This document shows, piece after piece, positions 53,316 through 63,757 of a stretch of 64,000 bases of DNA. Location of the stretch: contig OX123188.2 in the NCBI GenBank assembly GCA_944739405.2, forward strand, positions 63,135,251 to 63,199,250, given 5' to 3'. Position numbers and translations under genes: made by a program. The notes under the pieces were generated by a model, which worked only from the letters and a program-made list of their open reading frames with translations, searched no databases and was not told the origin of the DNA. This stretch comes from Euclidia mi (lineage: Eukaryota; Arthropoda; Insecta; Lepidoptera; Erebidae). The stretch's first letter is position 1. Each line of letters opens with the position of its first letter.

Positions 53316-53489
53316 AATTCAATTGTTTCAATAAAACTCAATGTTAGTTTAAATTTTATGCTTTATATTTAAATTCACTGATGGATGGATTTCAACTTAA
53401 TTAAATCTTAATATAATTATCAATAATGATTTCAGAAATCAACGACTAATAATAGATTATACGTCTTTTGCGTATCAGTCAGTCAGTTC

Positions 53490-53710
53490 AGTCATCAGCA
53501 TCGCAAAGAAACGGGAGCTCTTATAAAATCGCCATGTCTGTCTGTACTTGCCAAATGGTGAAGGAATACATCGTGAGGGAACCTGCAAGTCTAAGAATTA
53601 TTTCTAATGCTATCAAAAGATATGTCATGTCTGCCAACCTAAACTATGGGCTAAAATTGCTGAGAGAGGGTCGTGCTCAGCAGTGTTACAGTTTATGTAC
53701 ACTGCTGATG
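53490..53710 (+). mobile_element. SINE fragment, 16480 family
   Basis: GGTGAAGGAATACATCGTGA, GTCATGTCTGCCAACC and GTGCTCAGCAGTGTTACAG match the body and 3' end of the SINE at 16491-16803. The tRNA-like head is missing. Confidence 0.6.
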
Positions 53711-53969
53711 AGGACTTTTTCTCAAGTTCTCAAATTCCCGTGCATTTTTTCCGTCTGGATAATAGATAAGACAAATTTAAGGAGATAAGACAAATTTCTC
53801 GGGAATTATCGGAGAGAAACCCTATTAGCAACGGTACAATGCTGAAAGCTTTTCAATGGATTTAGTACGTACTGTCATGTTGTCTGGGTCCGGATAAAAG
53901 TAGGCCTGACACCTATATGTTTGATAGGTGTATACGCTCTGGACTCTTCCTATAGTAAGGCGGTAGGCA

Positions 53970-55101
53970 TTTTGGGAACAAATGAGAGAAGTTGTGTTAT
54001 TGCGTAAGTGGAATGAACGTAGTGTCATGCTTGGAGATTTTCATGCAAGGGTTGGAATGAAGGATGATGGGTATGAAAATGTACTTGGGACGTTTAGAGA
54101 TAAGAGTGTTAATGACAACAACGTGTATTTTAGATGTATGTCTGAAGATAGGTCTGTCAGTGATAAATACATGGTTTTAGCATAAAATGGTACATATGTA
54201 CACGTGGCAAAAGATGGAAGGAAATGTTGTGTTCAGGAGCATGATAGACTTTGTGATAGTCGATGATAATTTAAGAATGAAAGTAGTGGACACCAGAGCT
54301 TATCGCGGATCTGATGTTGGCACGGATCTCTATTTGGTAATAAGAAGAATTGGTAGCCTACTCAAACACTGGCGGCATAGAGATAAAGGTTATACTACAG
54401 AGTTAGAACGTATAAAAGTAGAAAGATTGAAAGAAAAGCGTGTGATGTACAAAAAGTAATTGGGCGAACGGATGGATAAAAGCTGGAGTCAAAGTAAAGA
54501 AGAAAGTGTGAGTGAGGTATGGTCGGTTTTTAAAACCAATATTGTGAAATGTGCTGAAGATGTATGCGGTATGAGTAAAAGAAGAAGGAAGAATTGCAAA
54601 AAAGCTGACTGGTGGGATAAAGAAACTAGAAGAATGGTTGGTGAAAAGAAAAAAACATGGCTGGATATTCTAGCAATAGAAGCAACGAATAGAGCGAGCG
54701 GTGGTATGAATGAAGAAAATGACAAAACAATGAAGATGAAATATAGATGTGTGAAAGCTAAAGTTTAAGCATGTATAGAGAGAAAGAAGAATGAGAAAAG
54801 GAGAAATATGAGGAACAATTCGGCTCAAGTTTCCGAGATAGTTCAAATCTTTTTTTGGAAACTCGTAAAAGAAGCGCGGGGTAAAAATATGAATACATGG
54901 ATGAAAGTGATTAGGAACAAAATAGGTGAAGTCATGAATGAAGAAAGAAAGATACCAGAGTGCTTGAAGAGTTTTTTTGAGAGCTTATTTGGAAAAGATG
55001 TGAGTGAAATAGAACAAGAAGATATGACAGACATGTTTGTGAGCCCTAGTGATGAAATTGGAATGGATGAAATTGTAACAATTTTGAGTCTTGGCACTTA
55101 A
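53970..55101 (+). pseudogene. RTE-like LINE ORF2 fragment: endonuclease end and linker
   Basis: It starts inside the APE endonuclease (VMLGDFHARVG), shifts frame near 54185 and then runs in one frame with stops at 54457-54459 and 54766-54768. It covers MIDFVIVDDNLR, VGTDLYLVIR (position of the catalytic SDH-like motif, here GTDLYL), ADWWDKETRRMVGEKKKTW and ESLFGKDVSEIEQEDM. It ends just before the RT core would begin, so both ends are truncated. It resembles the widespread RTE-like family often annotated as craniofacial development protein 2-like. Confidence 0.75.
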
Positions 55102-55864
55102 ATAAAAGAATTTATTATTATTATAAAGTGTAATTTTACCTGATATCAACTGCTTAATGCAAGCTAGTTGTACTAATTTTCTTCTTCCGTCACCCATCGT
55201 AGCATTAGAGTAGTAAATCTTAGAGTAATATCGCACTAAATAAAAGAATTGCGATAACAATACGCGCGGACGAAGACGCGACGACGCGTGTACGATGCAA
55301 ATGCACCTTGCAAACTGACACAGTAATGCTAGAAGTTCATAGGTTAAATTGATTTATTGGGGTCTTCTTCGAACAAAGTGTGAAGAAACTTAGTTGATGA
55401 AGAACTAAACTAAACATAATAAGCTACTTTTGAAATATAGTCGAACAGTAAAACCCGACAAATACATTTTGTTTTGATTTAACTTTTGTTTTTGTTTGTT
55501 TTTTTTATGTACGTATTTAAAGGTAAAACCCGATAAATACAAATAGTGATTATTGCCTCTATACCGTTGGGTAATTTAAGTTAAAATTATTGAACACTCA
55601 ATACCAATAATAAGCTTTATGTGGTTTAAGCGTGCAATTAAAATATTATGTAACAAGATAACACGCTTTATAGGGTACCAGTTTTAAGTCTTTGCTAAAC
55701 GTGGTGACTTTATTGGGTTATTACCTTAAGTAAAGTTATTTCTACTGCGAATTTCACTTATTGGATTAGACCACTGGAAAGAGCGTCAAAAATGCATTAA
55801 GATGTACTAATAAAACGATTTTTGATTTTTTGACACTTATTGGGTTAGAACACTATACTCTCGA

Positions 55865-57051
55865 TATTATGAATTGAACTGAATTGAATCAAGATTCTAT
55901 TTGAGTGAAAATTTGAATGAATATAAATGAGGATATAATACTTATGGAATAAAATTAACGAGCATAATATCTTTTAAAAAATTAGACTAAAATGACTGAA
56001 ATAATGGTTTAATTGAGAACTTTTGATGTTTGAATACTAGAATAACTGAATTATTGAAGGGGTGATTGAAATATTAGAATAATAAATGACTGAATGATTG
56101 AATATTAAATTTTTGAATGCATTGAATGATAGGGTAAATTAAGTGTTTCTGGGTCTCCTGTGATGATTGAAATATTAGAATGAAGAAATGACTGATTGAT
56201 GAATGATTGAATATTGATAATGATTTTGATTCTGATATTTACATTACTGTACATTAGGAAAGTCATAAAAGTTGAAGGTTTTGTAGTTAAAATGGGTTTA
56301 ATTAAGATCTGCATAATATCACTCGACCAACGATAATCTGTTGTTGACAAAAATGCCTTATATGATACTTGTACTGTTATCAGTTCTGTAACAACTATAC
56401 CTGTTACTGAACTGATTTATGAATGATTGAATATTAGAGCAAATAGTACCTATTTCTAAATACAATGAATGAGAGGGTAAATTAAGTGTTTCTGGGTCTC
56501 CTCTGATGATTGAAATATTAGAATAAATAAATGACTGATTGCTGAATGAAGATTTTGTAATTAAAGTGGGTTTAATTAATGTCTGTATAACATCACTCGA
56601 CCAACGATAATCTGTTGTTGACAAGAATGTCTTATAAATTACGCACAGTTATTTTAAACAACTTTCGGATCCACAGTTATTGAACTGATAACTGTACTGT
56701 TATCAGTTCTGTAACAACTATACCTGTTACTTAATATTTGTGATTAATAACTGTGAGAAATTTATAAGGCATTCTTGTCAACAACAGATTATCGTTGGTC
56801 GAGTGATGTTATGCAGACATTAATTAAACCCATTTTAATTACAAAATCTTCAACTTTTATGACTAATGTACAGTCAAAAATGTAACGAAATATCAGAATC
56901 AAAATCATTATCAATATTCAATTATTCATCAATCAGTCATTTATTTATTCTAATATTTCAATCATCACAGGAGACCCAGAAACACTTAATTTACCCTATC
57001 ATTCAATGCATTCAAAAATTTAATATTCAATCATTCAGTCATTTATTATTC
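55865..57051. repeat. A-repeat cluster: two direct and one inverted copy
   Basis: Direct copies at about 55868-56345 and 56405-56640 are followed by the inverted copy 56750-57051. Shared words: CACTCGACCAACGATAATC, TGTTGTTGACAA and GTAAATTAAGTGTTTCTGGG. The many short frames (for example 56105-56350 minus) come from the repeat and are not genes. Confidence 0.8.
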
Positions 57052-57455
57052 TGTCGCACGAGTGATTGATTTCCACGGGGTAGCCGGGATCGATCACTCG
57101 CCGAGCAATTAAAGAGAGATAATTAGGTTGTCTTACGGGAAATAAATAAAAATATCACCAGGAAAGTTTAAACTCGCGTTATATTCCAGTTACACAATGG
57201 CTTTAATTACACAAAAAAACTGACACTTGAGATTAGCCGACGAGACAATTATCCAGGGCGTGGTGGTAGGTTGGCACTTCACAGGTCTTCAGATGGGGTA
57301 CTCAGCTTTGGTCGTGTTGTCCCGGAGCAGAAAGGACCAAACCACGTGTGTCGCCGGTATATATAAGGCCGGCGAGCGGGAGAGGGCGAACGGGGCTCCC
57401 CACTGCTGTGCGTCACTCGTAGCGAGGCTCGCGAGCGCCGGGGCACGACGTCACA
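57052..57455 (-). repeat. 3' LTR of the Gypsy-type element (404 bp)
   Basis: TG...CA boundaries, TSD on the outside; 171 bp of it (57285-57455) recur at 61951-62120. A palindromic CCGGTATATATAAGGCCGG may supply the TATA box. No obvious polypurine tract adjoins it. Confidence 0.8.
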
Positions 57456-58634
57456 CACCGTTAGGCCGGGATTTTCCCTAAGGAAAATTCCCTAGCCCAA
57501 CGGGCATAGCAGCGCTGAAGATACTCCCTGAAATTAGAGAAAAAAAGGGCATGAGTACCTTGAACAAGTGACATTCCTATACGCTAATTAGGATACCTAA
57601 ATAATAATGACCCACGCTTGCATTCTTCACGCGTACAACGGCAGTCTGAATTTGAACATAAGCATTTATCATTCATAATTCATCATACATACCTACATGT
57701 AAATGCCAAGGCCAGTGTAATAGCTTAATATTAAAGATAAAAATCTATGGAGAAGCGCTTAGGGTAATTATTAGGTAATAATGATTTGTAGATATAAGAA
57801 ACTTGATCTAGCCCTACGACTTAAAAATCTTGGGTTCGGCCTTTGCCACTAGATAAGTAAACTTTTTGAATATAGTTAGGTGTAACAACAGATGTTTCGT
57901 AACGATGAACAAAAATAATACAAGCCGCAGACACGACCGGACCGCTCAATGTCAAAGGAAAGAAATTAATAAATATTTTGCTCCAATTAATAACTACAAC
58001 ACGACCAGTAAACACCTTTTGAATGTAAACAATGGTGAATCATTAGTTAGGCATTTATTTATCGGCGCGTCGCTGAGTGAACGCGCGTGCGTCATAACGA
58101 CAACTAGGTAGATCTAAATGGTAGGTACTATTCGACTGTTCCGAGCTCGCGACGCACGGTTAATTACCCTGAATGCTTATAAAGTATCTATAATAACAAT
58201 TCGATTATGGAATTTATACAGAATTAAGAATAACAACAGAACTTCAGAACAAGGCACGGCGAAAAACAATACGACAATCAAGATGCATTTCAACAGTTAG
58301 ATTTGTGGAAAGAAAATACACATGCGAGAATCGAACCACAGACCGATCTGACAACAACTTTTTAACCACTGAGCCATAACTGATAGTTAGATAAACAACA
58401 GATTCTTTGTAACAATATTACATGTAATAAACTTTATTACAATTTATAACTGAATCATTTATTCATTTTATGTCAGCATGCTTACATAAATCATTAACAC
58501 AACACAATACATTATCTTGTGAGCTTCGACTCGAAAACAAAAGAACCATTGTTGGCCTTCACAAATGATTATGTAGGTAATTATAACTTTGTATAGATAT
58601 GCGTCTTACATTGTTGTTTTTATACTTTTATTAT
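57456..58634. other. noncoding region between integrase and 3' LTR
   Basis: No env-like or other coding frame. It contains a tRNA-like SINE head on the minus strand at about 58320-58385 (TGGCTCAGTGGTTAAAAAG and GGTTCGATTCTCGC). Part of this stretch may therefore be a later insertion. Confidence 0.5.
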
Positions 58635-59065
58635 TCTTTGTAATTAATCAACTTTAAATCCTTGATGTGCCATTCGCCTAAAGGTTTTCCGGCCATGTCG
58701 TTAAGTTTGTATACCAGAGGTGACTTTTTTGAGGCAATCTTACATTTAATAAATTTAGGCGCCAATTTCTTGCTAAAGTATTTATCCTTGTCACTAAGTA
58801 GAAACGTTCTGCGCCAATCTATATCACCGACATTGAATTCTGCCGGTTTACGGCGAAGATTATAAGATGAACAATTTCGTTAGTGGGCCGACAACAGAGC
58901 TGAATGTACCTTCTCGAAAATAGAGGATAAGTAGCCTAAAGTTTCGGCATAGCCGTCCCGTGGTTCAAGCACCATATTGGAATTAAATTCCTTGTCAATA
59001 TACTGAGAACCACATGTTATGACCTCCCTACCAAAAACAAGGAAATTAGGAGAATAACCAGTAAC
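58635..59065 (-). pseudogene. Gypsy-type pol: integrase C-terminal region
   Basis: After the integrase stop at 59066 the coding sense continues in another frame (TGYSPNFLVFGREVITCG, RDGYAETLGYLSSIFEKVH), with a stop near 58900. It ends with NVGDIDWRRTFLLSDKDKYF and PLGEWHIKDLKLIN, the SH3-like C-terminal domain typical of Gypsy integrases. At least two frame breaks. Confidence 0.65.
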
Positions 59066-59779
59066 CTAACTAACTGCGCAGTTAAGGGCGAATTGAACCT
59101 TAGTGATTAAAGTGTCCCAGATTCGATGATCAGATTCTATGAAAGTTGAAATAGCTGTCATAATGGTTTTGTTGTAACGTTCAACCGAGTTAACGTGGGG
59201 AGTATACAACGGTGTAAAATGCAAATTTAGAATTTTATATTTTGACAACATACTTTTAAAGGTTGCGCTAATAAATTGTTCACCGTTATCCAAAACAATA
59301 GTAGATGGAATTCCATGCACCAAAAATACATTTTCCTCGAGAATTTTTGTTATCACTTCTGCAGTTGCCCGTTTAATGGGGAAAAGCAAACAATATTTAG
59401 AGAAACAACAACTGACCACAAATATAAAAGTGTTTTGTTTTCTGCTGGGAGGCAATGGATCAATCAAATCAATACTAATCATCTGAAAGGGCTTTTGACA
59501 TGATTTGGGTTTTCCCATTAGACCTAAATTTGGGTGATTTTGGTGTTTATGGGTGATACAAGGTTCACATGAACTGACGAACTTGACAACATCGGAGTAC
59601 ATACCAGGCCAAAAGTAATTAAGTGCGAGACGTTTGTATGTCTTAAAAATACCCAGATGTCCAGCAGTGGGCGAAGAATGATTCTCCCTTAGAATGTTAA
59701 TTCTTTGGTTAGACGGAATAACCTCTTTCCATTGAAATTCTCTAGTGAGAGGGTTTAATGTTTTTTTAAAACAATACAA
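59066..59779 (-). pseudogene. Gypsy-type integrase (HHCC and DDE core)
   Basis: The zinc-binding HHCC is present (H34, H41, C71, C74 counted from the ATG at 59779). The catalytic triad is D104 (SIDLID), D164 (VLDNGEQF) and E200 (VERYNK), with the second spacing D-35-E as in retroviral-type integrases. The frame is open but its start is continuous with the upstream pol; the ATG is internal and a stop separates it from the RT frame. The enzyme would join element cDNA to host DNA. Confidence 0.85.
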
Positions 59780-59791
59780 TTTATTGTTTAT

Positions 59792-60991
59792 TTATTGATA
59801 GTTAACAAAGGAAGTCGGAGAACTTAAACAGCCTTTATAGATATTTAAATACCAAGGATCATTAGTAAAAACTGGTAAATTCTGATTAGAATTAATATCT
59901 ATATTTATATCATTAGCAATAGCAGAAACGGGTAAAGAGCGAGACAGAAAATCAGGTAAAACGTTATCGGCACCCCGACGATGACGTATTTCGAAATTAT
60001 AGGAAGATAAGCGAACTCCCCATCTGGCTAACCGGCCAGTAGGGTTATTTAAGGTCAAGAACCATTTCAAAGCAGCGTGATCTGTGTAAACAATAAACTT
60101 TTTACCATTTTCAACATAACAACGCCAGTGTTCTATAGCAGATAGAACAGCCAGGGCCTCGCGCTCTGTGGCACTGTAATTTTTTTCTTGCTTAGTGAGT
60201 GATTTGCTATAGTACGCTATGACTCTTTCCTCACCATTTAACCTTTGACAGAGGATCGCGCCAAGACCAAAATCGCTAGCATCTGAGTGTATTTCAAACG
60301 GTTGCGAGTAGTCAGGACAAGCCAACACCGAGGAGGAAATCAAACAATTCTTTAGGTTATTAAACGCCTCATTAGCGTCTGTCGTCCAGCAGAATGGAGG
60401 TGCGTTTTTACTTTGAGATGTTAACTTATTTAAGGGTGCAGCAATAGAGCTAAAATTCGGTATAAAACGCCTGTACCACGAGGCTGCGCCTAAAAATTGA
60501 CGTACTTCTTTTCTATTAGAAGGAGTGGGATAATTTTTCATTGAATTTACTTTATCCGGATCGGGATGCAATCCACTAGAGTCGACAACATAGCCTAAAT
60601 ATTTTAGTTTATCTCTAAAAAATTGACATTTTTCGAGATTAATTGTTAAATTAGCGCTTTTTAGTTTATCAAAAATGCGTAATAAAAGAGTAATATGCTC
60701 GTTGAAGCTGGACGCGATACAGATTATGTCATCGATAAAACAGAAAACCTTATTTTCCAATTCTGGACCATAAAATAAAATATCAACTAATCGTTGTTGA
60801 GTAGCTGGCGCATTCGTAAGACCGAAGGGCATTCTTTTGAATTGAAATGTGCCACGCGTGGGAATATAACAGGCTGTTTTGCAACGGTCCTCTTCTTTAA
60901 TTAATGTTTGCCAAAAAGATTTAGACAGGTCTAAACTAGACAAGTATTTAGCATCTCTCAGGTTATCTGAAATTTCCGAAATATAAGGCAA
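59792..60991 (-). pseudogene. Gypsy-type reverse transcriptase and RNase H
   Basis: RT motifs: SSLDLSKSFWQ (residues about 18-28), RMPFGLTNAPAT (53-64) and the catalytic FIDDII (85-90), then FLGAASWYRRFIPNF of the connection. RNase H: PFEIHSDASDFGLGAIL, AYYSKSL, SATEREALAVL and the TDHAALKW block. The frame ends with a stop at 59792, shortly before integrase. The start ATG is internal; the frame is separated from protease by a one-base slip in the A run at about 61003-61010. Confidence 0.88.
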
Positions 60992-60992
60992 G

Positions 60993-61796
60993 CTATAAGC
61001 ATCTTTTTTTTGTAACGGAATTTAATTTACGACTGTCCAAACAGAAACGCAGTTCACCATTCTTCTTTGGGGTCAAAATGACCGGGTTTGACCACGGGCT
61101 TTCGGATTGTTCAACAACATCCTCTGAGAGCATGTCGTCAAGATGCTTTATTAAAATTCTTTGTTTATCGGGAGACATGCGATAAAATCTTTGCCGAATA
61201 GGGGGGCAATCACCTGTATCAATTGAATGAGAAATAATATTTCTGCAACCGAGACCCCGCTTCTCGTATGAAATATCGGTAAATTTAGAAATAATGTTGT
61301 CAGCGGTAGCTCTCTGGTCGACTGTAAGATGATCATAAGAAACAAGATGTGTAGGGGGAACTGCCTGCAACTCCATTACTTGAGCGTCAGACTTGTTCAC
61401 AATTAAAACAGACTCTAATTTGTTAGGAAATAGGCCGAAGCTTCGCCAAAAATCCATGCCAAGGATAAGGGAATTTTGAATCCCAGGTACAACATGAACT
61501 TCTAAGTTAATCAATTTATCCTGAAACTCAAAGGGTAGAAACACCGATCCCAAAGACTCAAACCGTTCGCCGCCTGCTGTTATTAACCTTAAAGGTTTCG
61601 ATTTATCCAAAACATTGTCTTTCAAAAATAAGTTATGCAAATTATTACCTAAAATTGTAACGCAAGATCCAGAATCTAAAAGAATAGTGGTAGGTATTCC
61701 GTTTAATTTTAGGGTAACGTAAGGTAAATATTCTACTTTAGAATTACGGATTGAGGAAATATGATAGCTATTAAAGAATTTTTTTAAAAAGTCCAA
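60993..61796 (-). pseudogene. Gypsy-type protease and RT N-terminus
   Basis: The aspartic protease has the catalytic ILLDSGSCVTILG (D41-S42-G43) and the later SLILGMDFW flap-side motif. After a linker, the RT fingers begin (SPWSNPVILTPKKNGELRFC, LDSRKLN). The frame is cut at the homopolymer slip near 61005 and continues in the next entry upstream (59792-60991). Confidence 0.85.
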
Positions 61797-61946
61797 CCAG
61801 TTATTCCACTCTGTTTTATTACAATTAGTTGTATAATTTGATTTTCCACAATCCTTGTTAACTAGTTTTTTGAAACTGTAGGGGTCGACTTAGATTTACA
61901 ATTGGGGCAGTCTGACACCTTGAAACCCTTTGTGCCGCACTTAAAA
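61797..61946 (-). pseudogene. gag zinc-knuckle remnant
   Basis: On the minus strand, CFKCGTKGFKVSDC is a CCHC-type knuckle with F in place of the usual H, followed by a stop and then protease. The remainder of gag is deleted: this segment joins directly to LTR sequence at about 61947. Confidence 0.65.
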
Positions 61947-62120
61947 CAGATCTTCAGATGGGGTACTCAGCTTTGGTCGTATTGTCCCGGAGCAGAAAGG
62001 ACCAAACCACGTGTGTCGCCGGTATATATAAGGCCGGCGAGCGGGAGAGGGCGAGCGGGGCTCCCCACTGCTGTGCGTCACTCGTAGCGAGGCTCGCGAG
62101 CGCTTGGGCACGACGTCACA
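61947..62120 (-). repeat. truncated 5' LTR of the Gypsy-type element
   Basis: Matches 57285-57455 almost base for base (few substitutions), ends with the LTR terminus at 62120 and lacks the inner 233 bp. The word ACAG is shared by both sides of the deletion junction. Confidence 0.8.
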
Positions 62121-62445
62121 ATTCTAATATTTCCATCATCCCTTCAATAATTCAGTTATTCTAGTATTCAGACATCAAAAGTTCTCAATTAAACCATTCT
62201 TTCAGTCATTTTAGTCTAATTTTTAAAAAGATATTATGCTCGTTAATTTTATTTCATAAGTATTATATCCTCATTTATATTCATTCAAATTTTCACTCAA
62301 ATAGTATCTTGATTCAATTCAGTTCAATTCATAATATAGGTGATAAAATGTTTAGTCCATTCGGCATATCTACACTAACTGTTTTAATAATAAAAATTAC
62401 GACACAGTGTATACAAGTACTATAAGCATTGCGTAACAAAAACGC

Positions 62446-63224
62446 TACTAATAAAAAATATTTTGACAGATTGCGTGTATACATGCGTTATAAGAGATCA
62501 AAATATCTATTTAGACTTACACAAGCTCTACACACGCTTGCACCCTTGTATAAGGAGTGCGTAAGAGCAAAATGGCGGCTTTTTGGCCAGCTGTGGACAC
62601 TGAGGTTGTCACTTTACTTAGGTTAAAATCTATGACAAAGAGGTTGGACTAGGAAGGTTATATTTCTTTGATCTATGAAATGAATGTTATTGTCGGTGGA
62701 GGCGTTCGGAAGCTATGAGTACAAATCAAAACAAATTTATCCTTCAGAAAATAACAACCATTAGTCTTTAGTTTTTGTACTTACATTAGATTAATAGATA
62801 AGGGATATCTTTAAGAAGAAACTCCATTTAATATATAATTAAGCTAGTAAAATTATATATAAACTATAAAATAAAATTAAATTATTAAAACCAAGTTACG
62901 ATAGAAATTTTTGAACGTACTTCATAAAAGGTTGTCAGCATATTTGACGTACATACAGCTACACATCAACCTATACAAAACCAATATTAGCTGAACTAAT
63001 CAACAACAGGTTGGTAACACTAAGGGAGTTCGCCTAATATTGGTTTGGCTTAGGTTAATGTGTAGCTGTGTGTACACAGACTACACAGCGTGAGTAGTTA
63101 CACAAGCTTGTCTTTGCGTTTATTAGAAGCGATGTTGTGTAAGCCCTGTATAACTCCTATACAGACGTTATACGCTGTGTAAGTATTCATACGTTAAACG
63201 TGTGAGTAATATTTTTTATTAGTA
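62446..63224. mobile_element. MITE with 17-bp TIRs, probably TA duplication
   Basis: TACTAATAAAAAATATT (62446-62462) is the reverse complement of 63208-63224; the outermost TA may be the target duplication. Subterminal words GTGTAAG and GTATAAC occur on both sides. It carries a nested inverted repeat (62955-63070). Confidence 0.7.
62955..63070. repeat. inverted repeat, ~43-bp arms, inside the MITE
   Basis: ACAGCTACACATCAACCT and ACCAATATTAGCTGAAC on the left pair with GTTCGCCTAATATTGGT and AGGTTAATGTGTAGCTG on the right with a few mismatches. Either a small nested MITE or an internal hairpin of its host. Confidence 0.7.
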
Positions 63225-63225
63225 A

Positions 63226-63461
63226 GACAGTAATATTATAAAGAGGAAAACTTTGTATTTTTGTTTGTTTGTAATGAATAAACTAAAAAACTACTGGACC
63301 GATTTTAAAAATTATTTTACCATTAGAAAGCTACATTATCTAAGAGTAACATAGGCTATATTTTATTTTAGAAAATATGGGGGTTCGTAAGATATTTGGG
63401 TTTTTCGGGTACGCGAAGTAGTTCCCTCTCGACGCAGGTGATACCGCCGGGACACGGCTAG
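63226..63461 (+). mobile_element. non-autonomous Helitron fragment
   Basis: It shares ACTACTGGACCGATTTTAAA and TAACATAGGCTAT-type words with the Helitron at 37950, and ends CTAG (63458-63461) before host T. The TC start is not clear because it abuts the MITE. Confidence 0.65.
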
Positions 63462-63484
63462 TATTACAAAATAGTAAATAATAA

Positions 63485-63757
63485 CAATTATGGCCTTGAT
63501 TCAATATCATGGCCATGATTCAATATCATGGCCATGATTTTGGTTTCTTCAACTTCAACACTTTCAATGGTTTCTGGATCAGAGGAGAACCAGAAACACC
63601 CAATATACACTATCATTCGTTTTATTCAGAAGAATGATCAAGGGTCTCCATAGTTTTTACTATCTATTTATTATCCATTATATTATCTACTTAAATTATA
63701 AACTATGAATATATGTTCTATGACCAGATCAGCTTGAGGACTTTGATAGTTTAGTTT
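63485..63757 (-). repeat. B-repeat, right copy of inverted pair
   Basis: Reverse complement of 50240-50515. It contains a local tandem duplication of ATTCAATATCATGGCCATG (two units, about 63500-63540). Confidence 0.85.

Larger units (their letters stand above)
52584..55864. mobile_element. TA-flanked DNA transposon with subterminal repeats (3.3 kb)
   Basis: The ends TCGAGGGTATAGTGCTCAAA and TCGAGAGTATAGTGTTCTAA (right end reverse-complemented) are flanked by TA; the empty site reads CACCTATATTATG in the other arm. Repeated words of the type AACCCAATAAGTG occur near both ends (about 52600, 52815, 55450, 55525, 55708, 55757, 55838). TA duplication suggests Tc1/mariner-like or a related superfamily, but no DDE transposase is seen. 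Inside are an unknown coding remnant, a SINE fragment and an RTE-like LINE fragment. Confidence 0.7.
57052..62120 (-). mobile_element. Gypsy/Ty3-type LTR retrotransposon, internally deleted
   Basis: ATTC is duplicated at 57048-57051 and 62121-62124, and the empty site is seen near 56080. On the minus strand the order is truncated 5' LTR (62120-61947), gag zinc knuckle, protease, RT, RNase H, integrase, about 1.2 kb noncoding, 3' LTR (57455-57052). PR-RT-RH-IN order defines Gypsy/Ty3. No env is seen. The pol frames are broken, so the copy is inactive. Confidence 0.85.
52552..62366. repeat. A-block: inverted-repeat structure with one large TE in each arm
   Basis: Left arm: 52552-52583 plus 55865 to about 56640; right arm: about 56750-57051 plus 62121-62366. 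The outer ends are TGCCGAATGGACTAAAC (52552) and its reverse complement (62366). The left arm is interrupted by a TA-flanked transposon, the right by a Gypsy-type element, and the opposite arm shows each site empty. A tandem extra copy (56450-56640) lies at the centre. It is either a long-TIR element of about 1.6 kb or a local inverted duplication. Confidence 0.75.

Noticed and set aside
54489..55260. Ser/Phe-rich minus-strand frames
   Set aside because: Shadows of the Lys/Glu-rich RTE-like LINE fragment on the opposite strand.
59276..59503. 75-codon plus-strand frame
   Set aside because: Antisense shadow of the integrase coding region.
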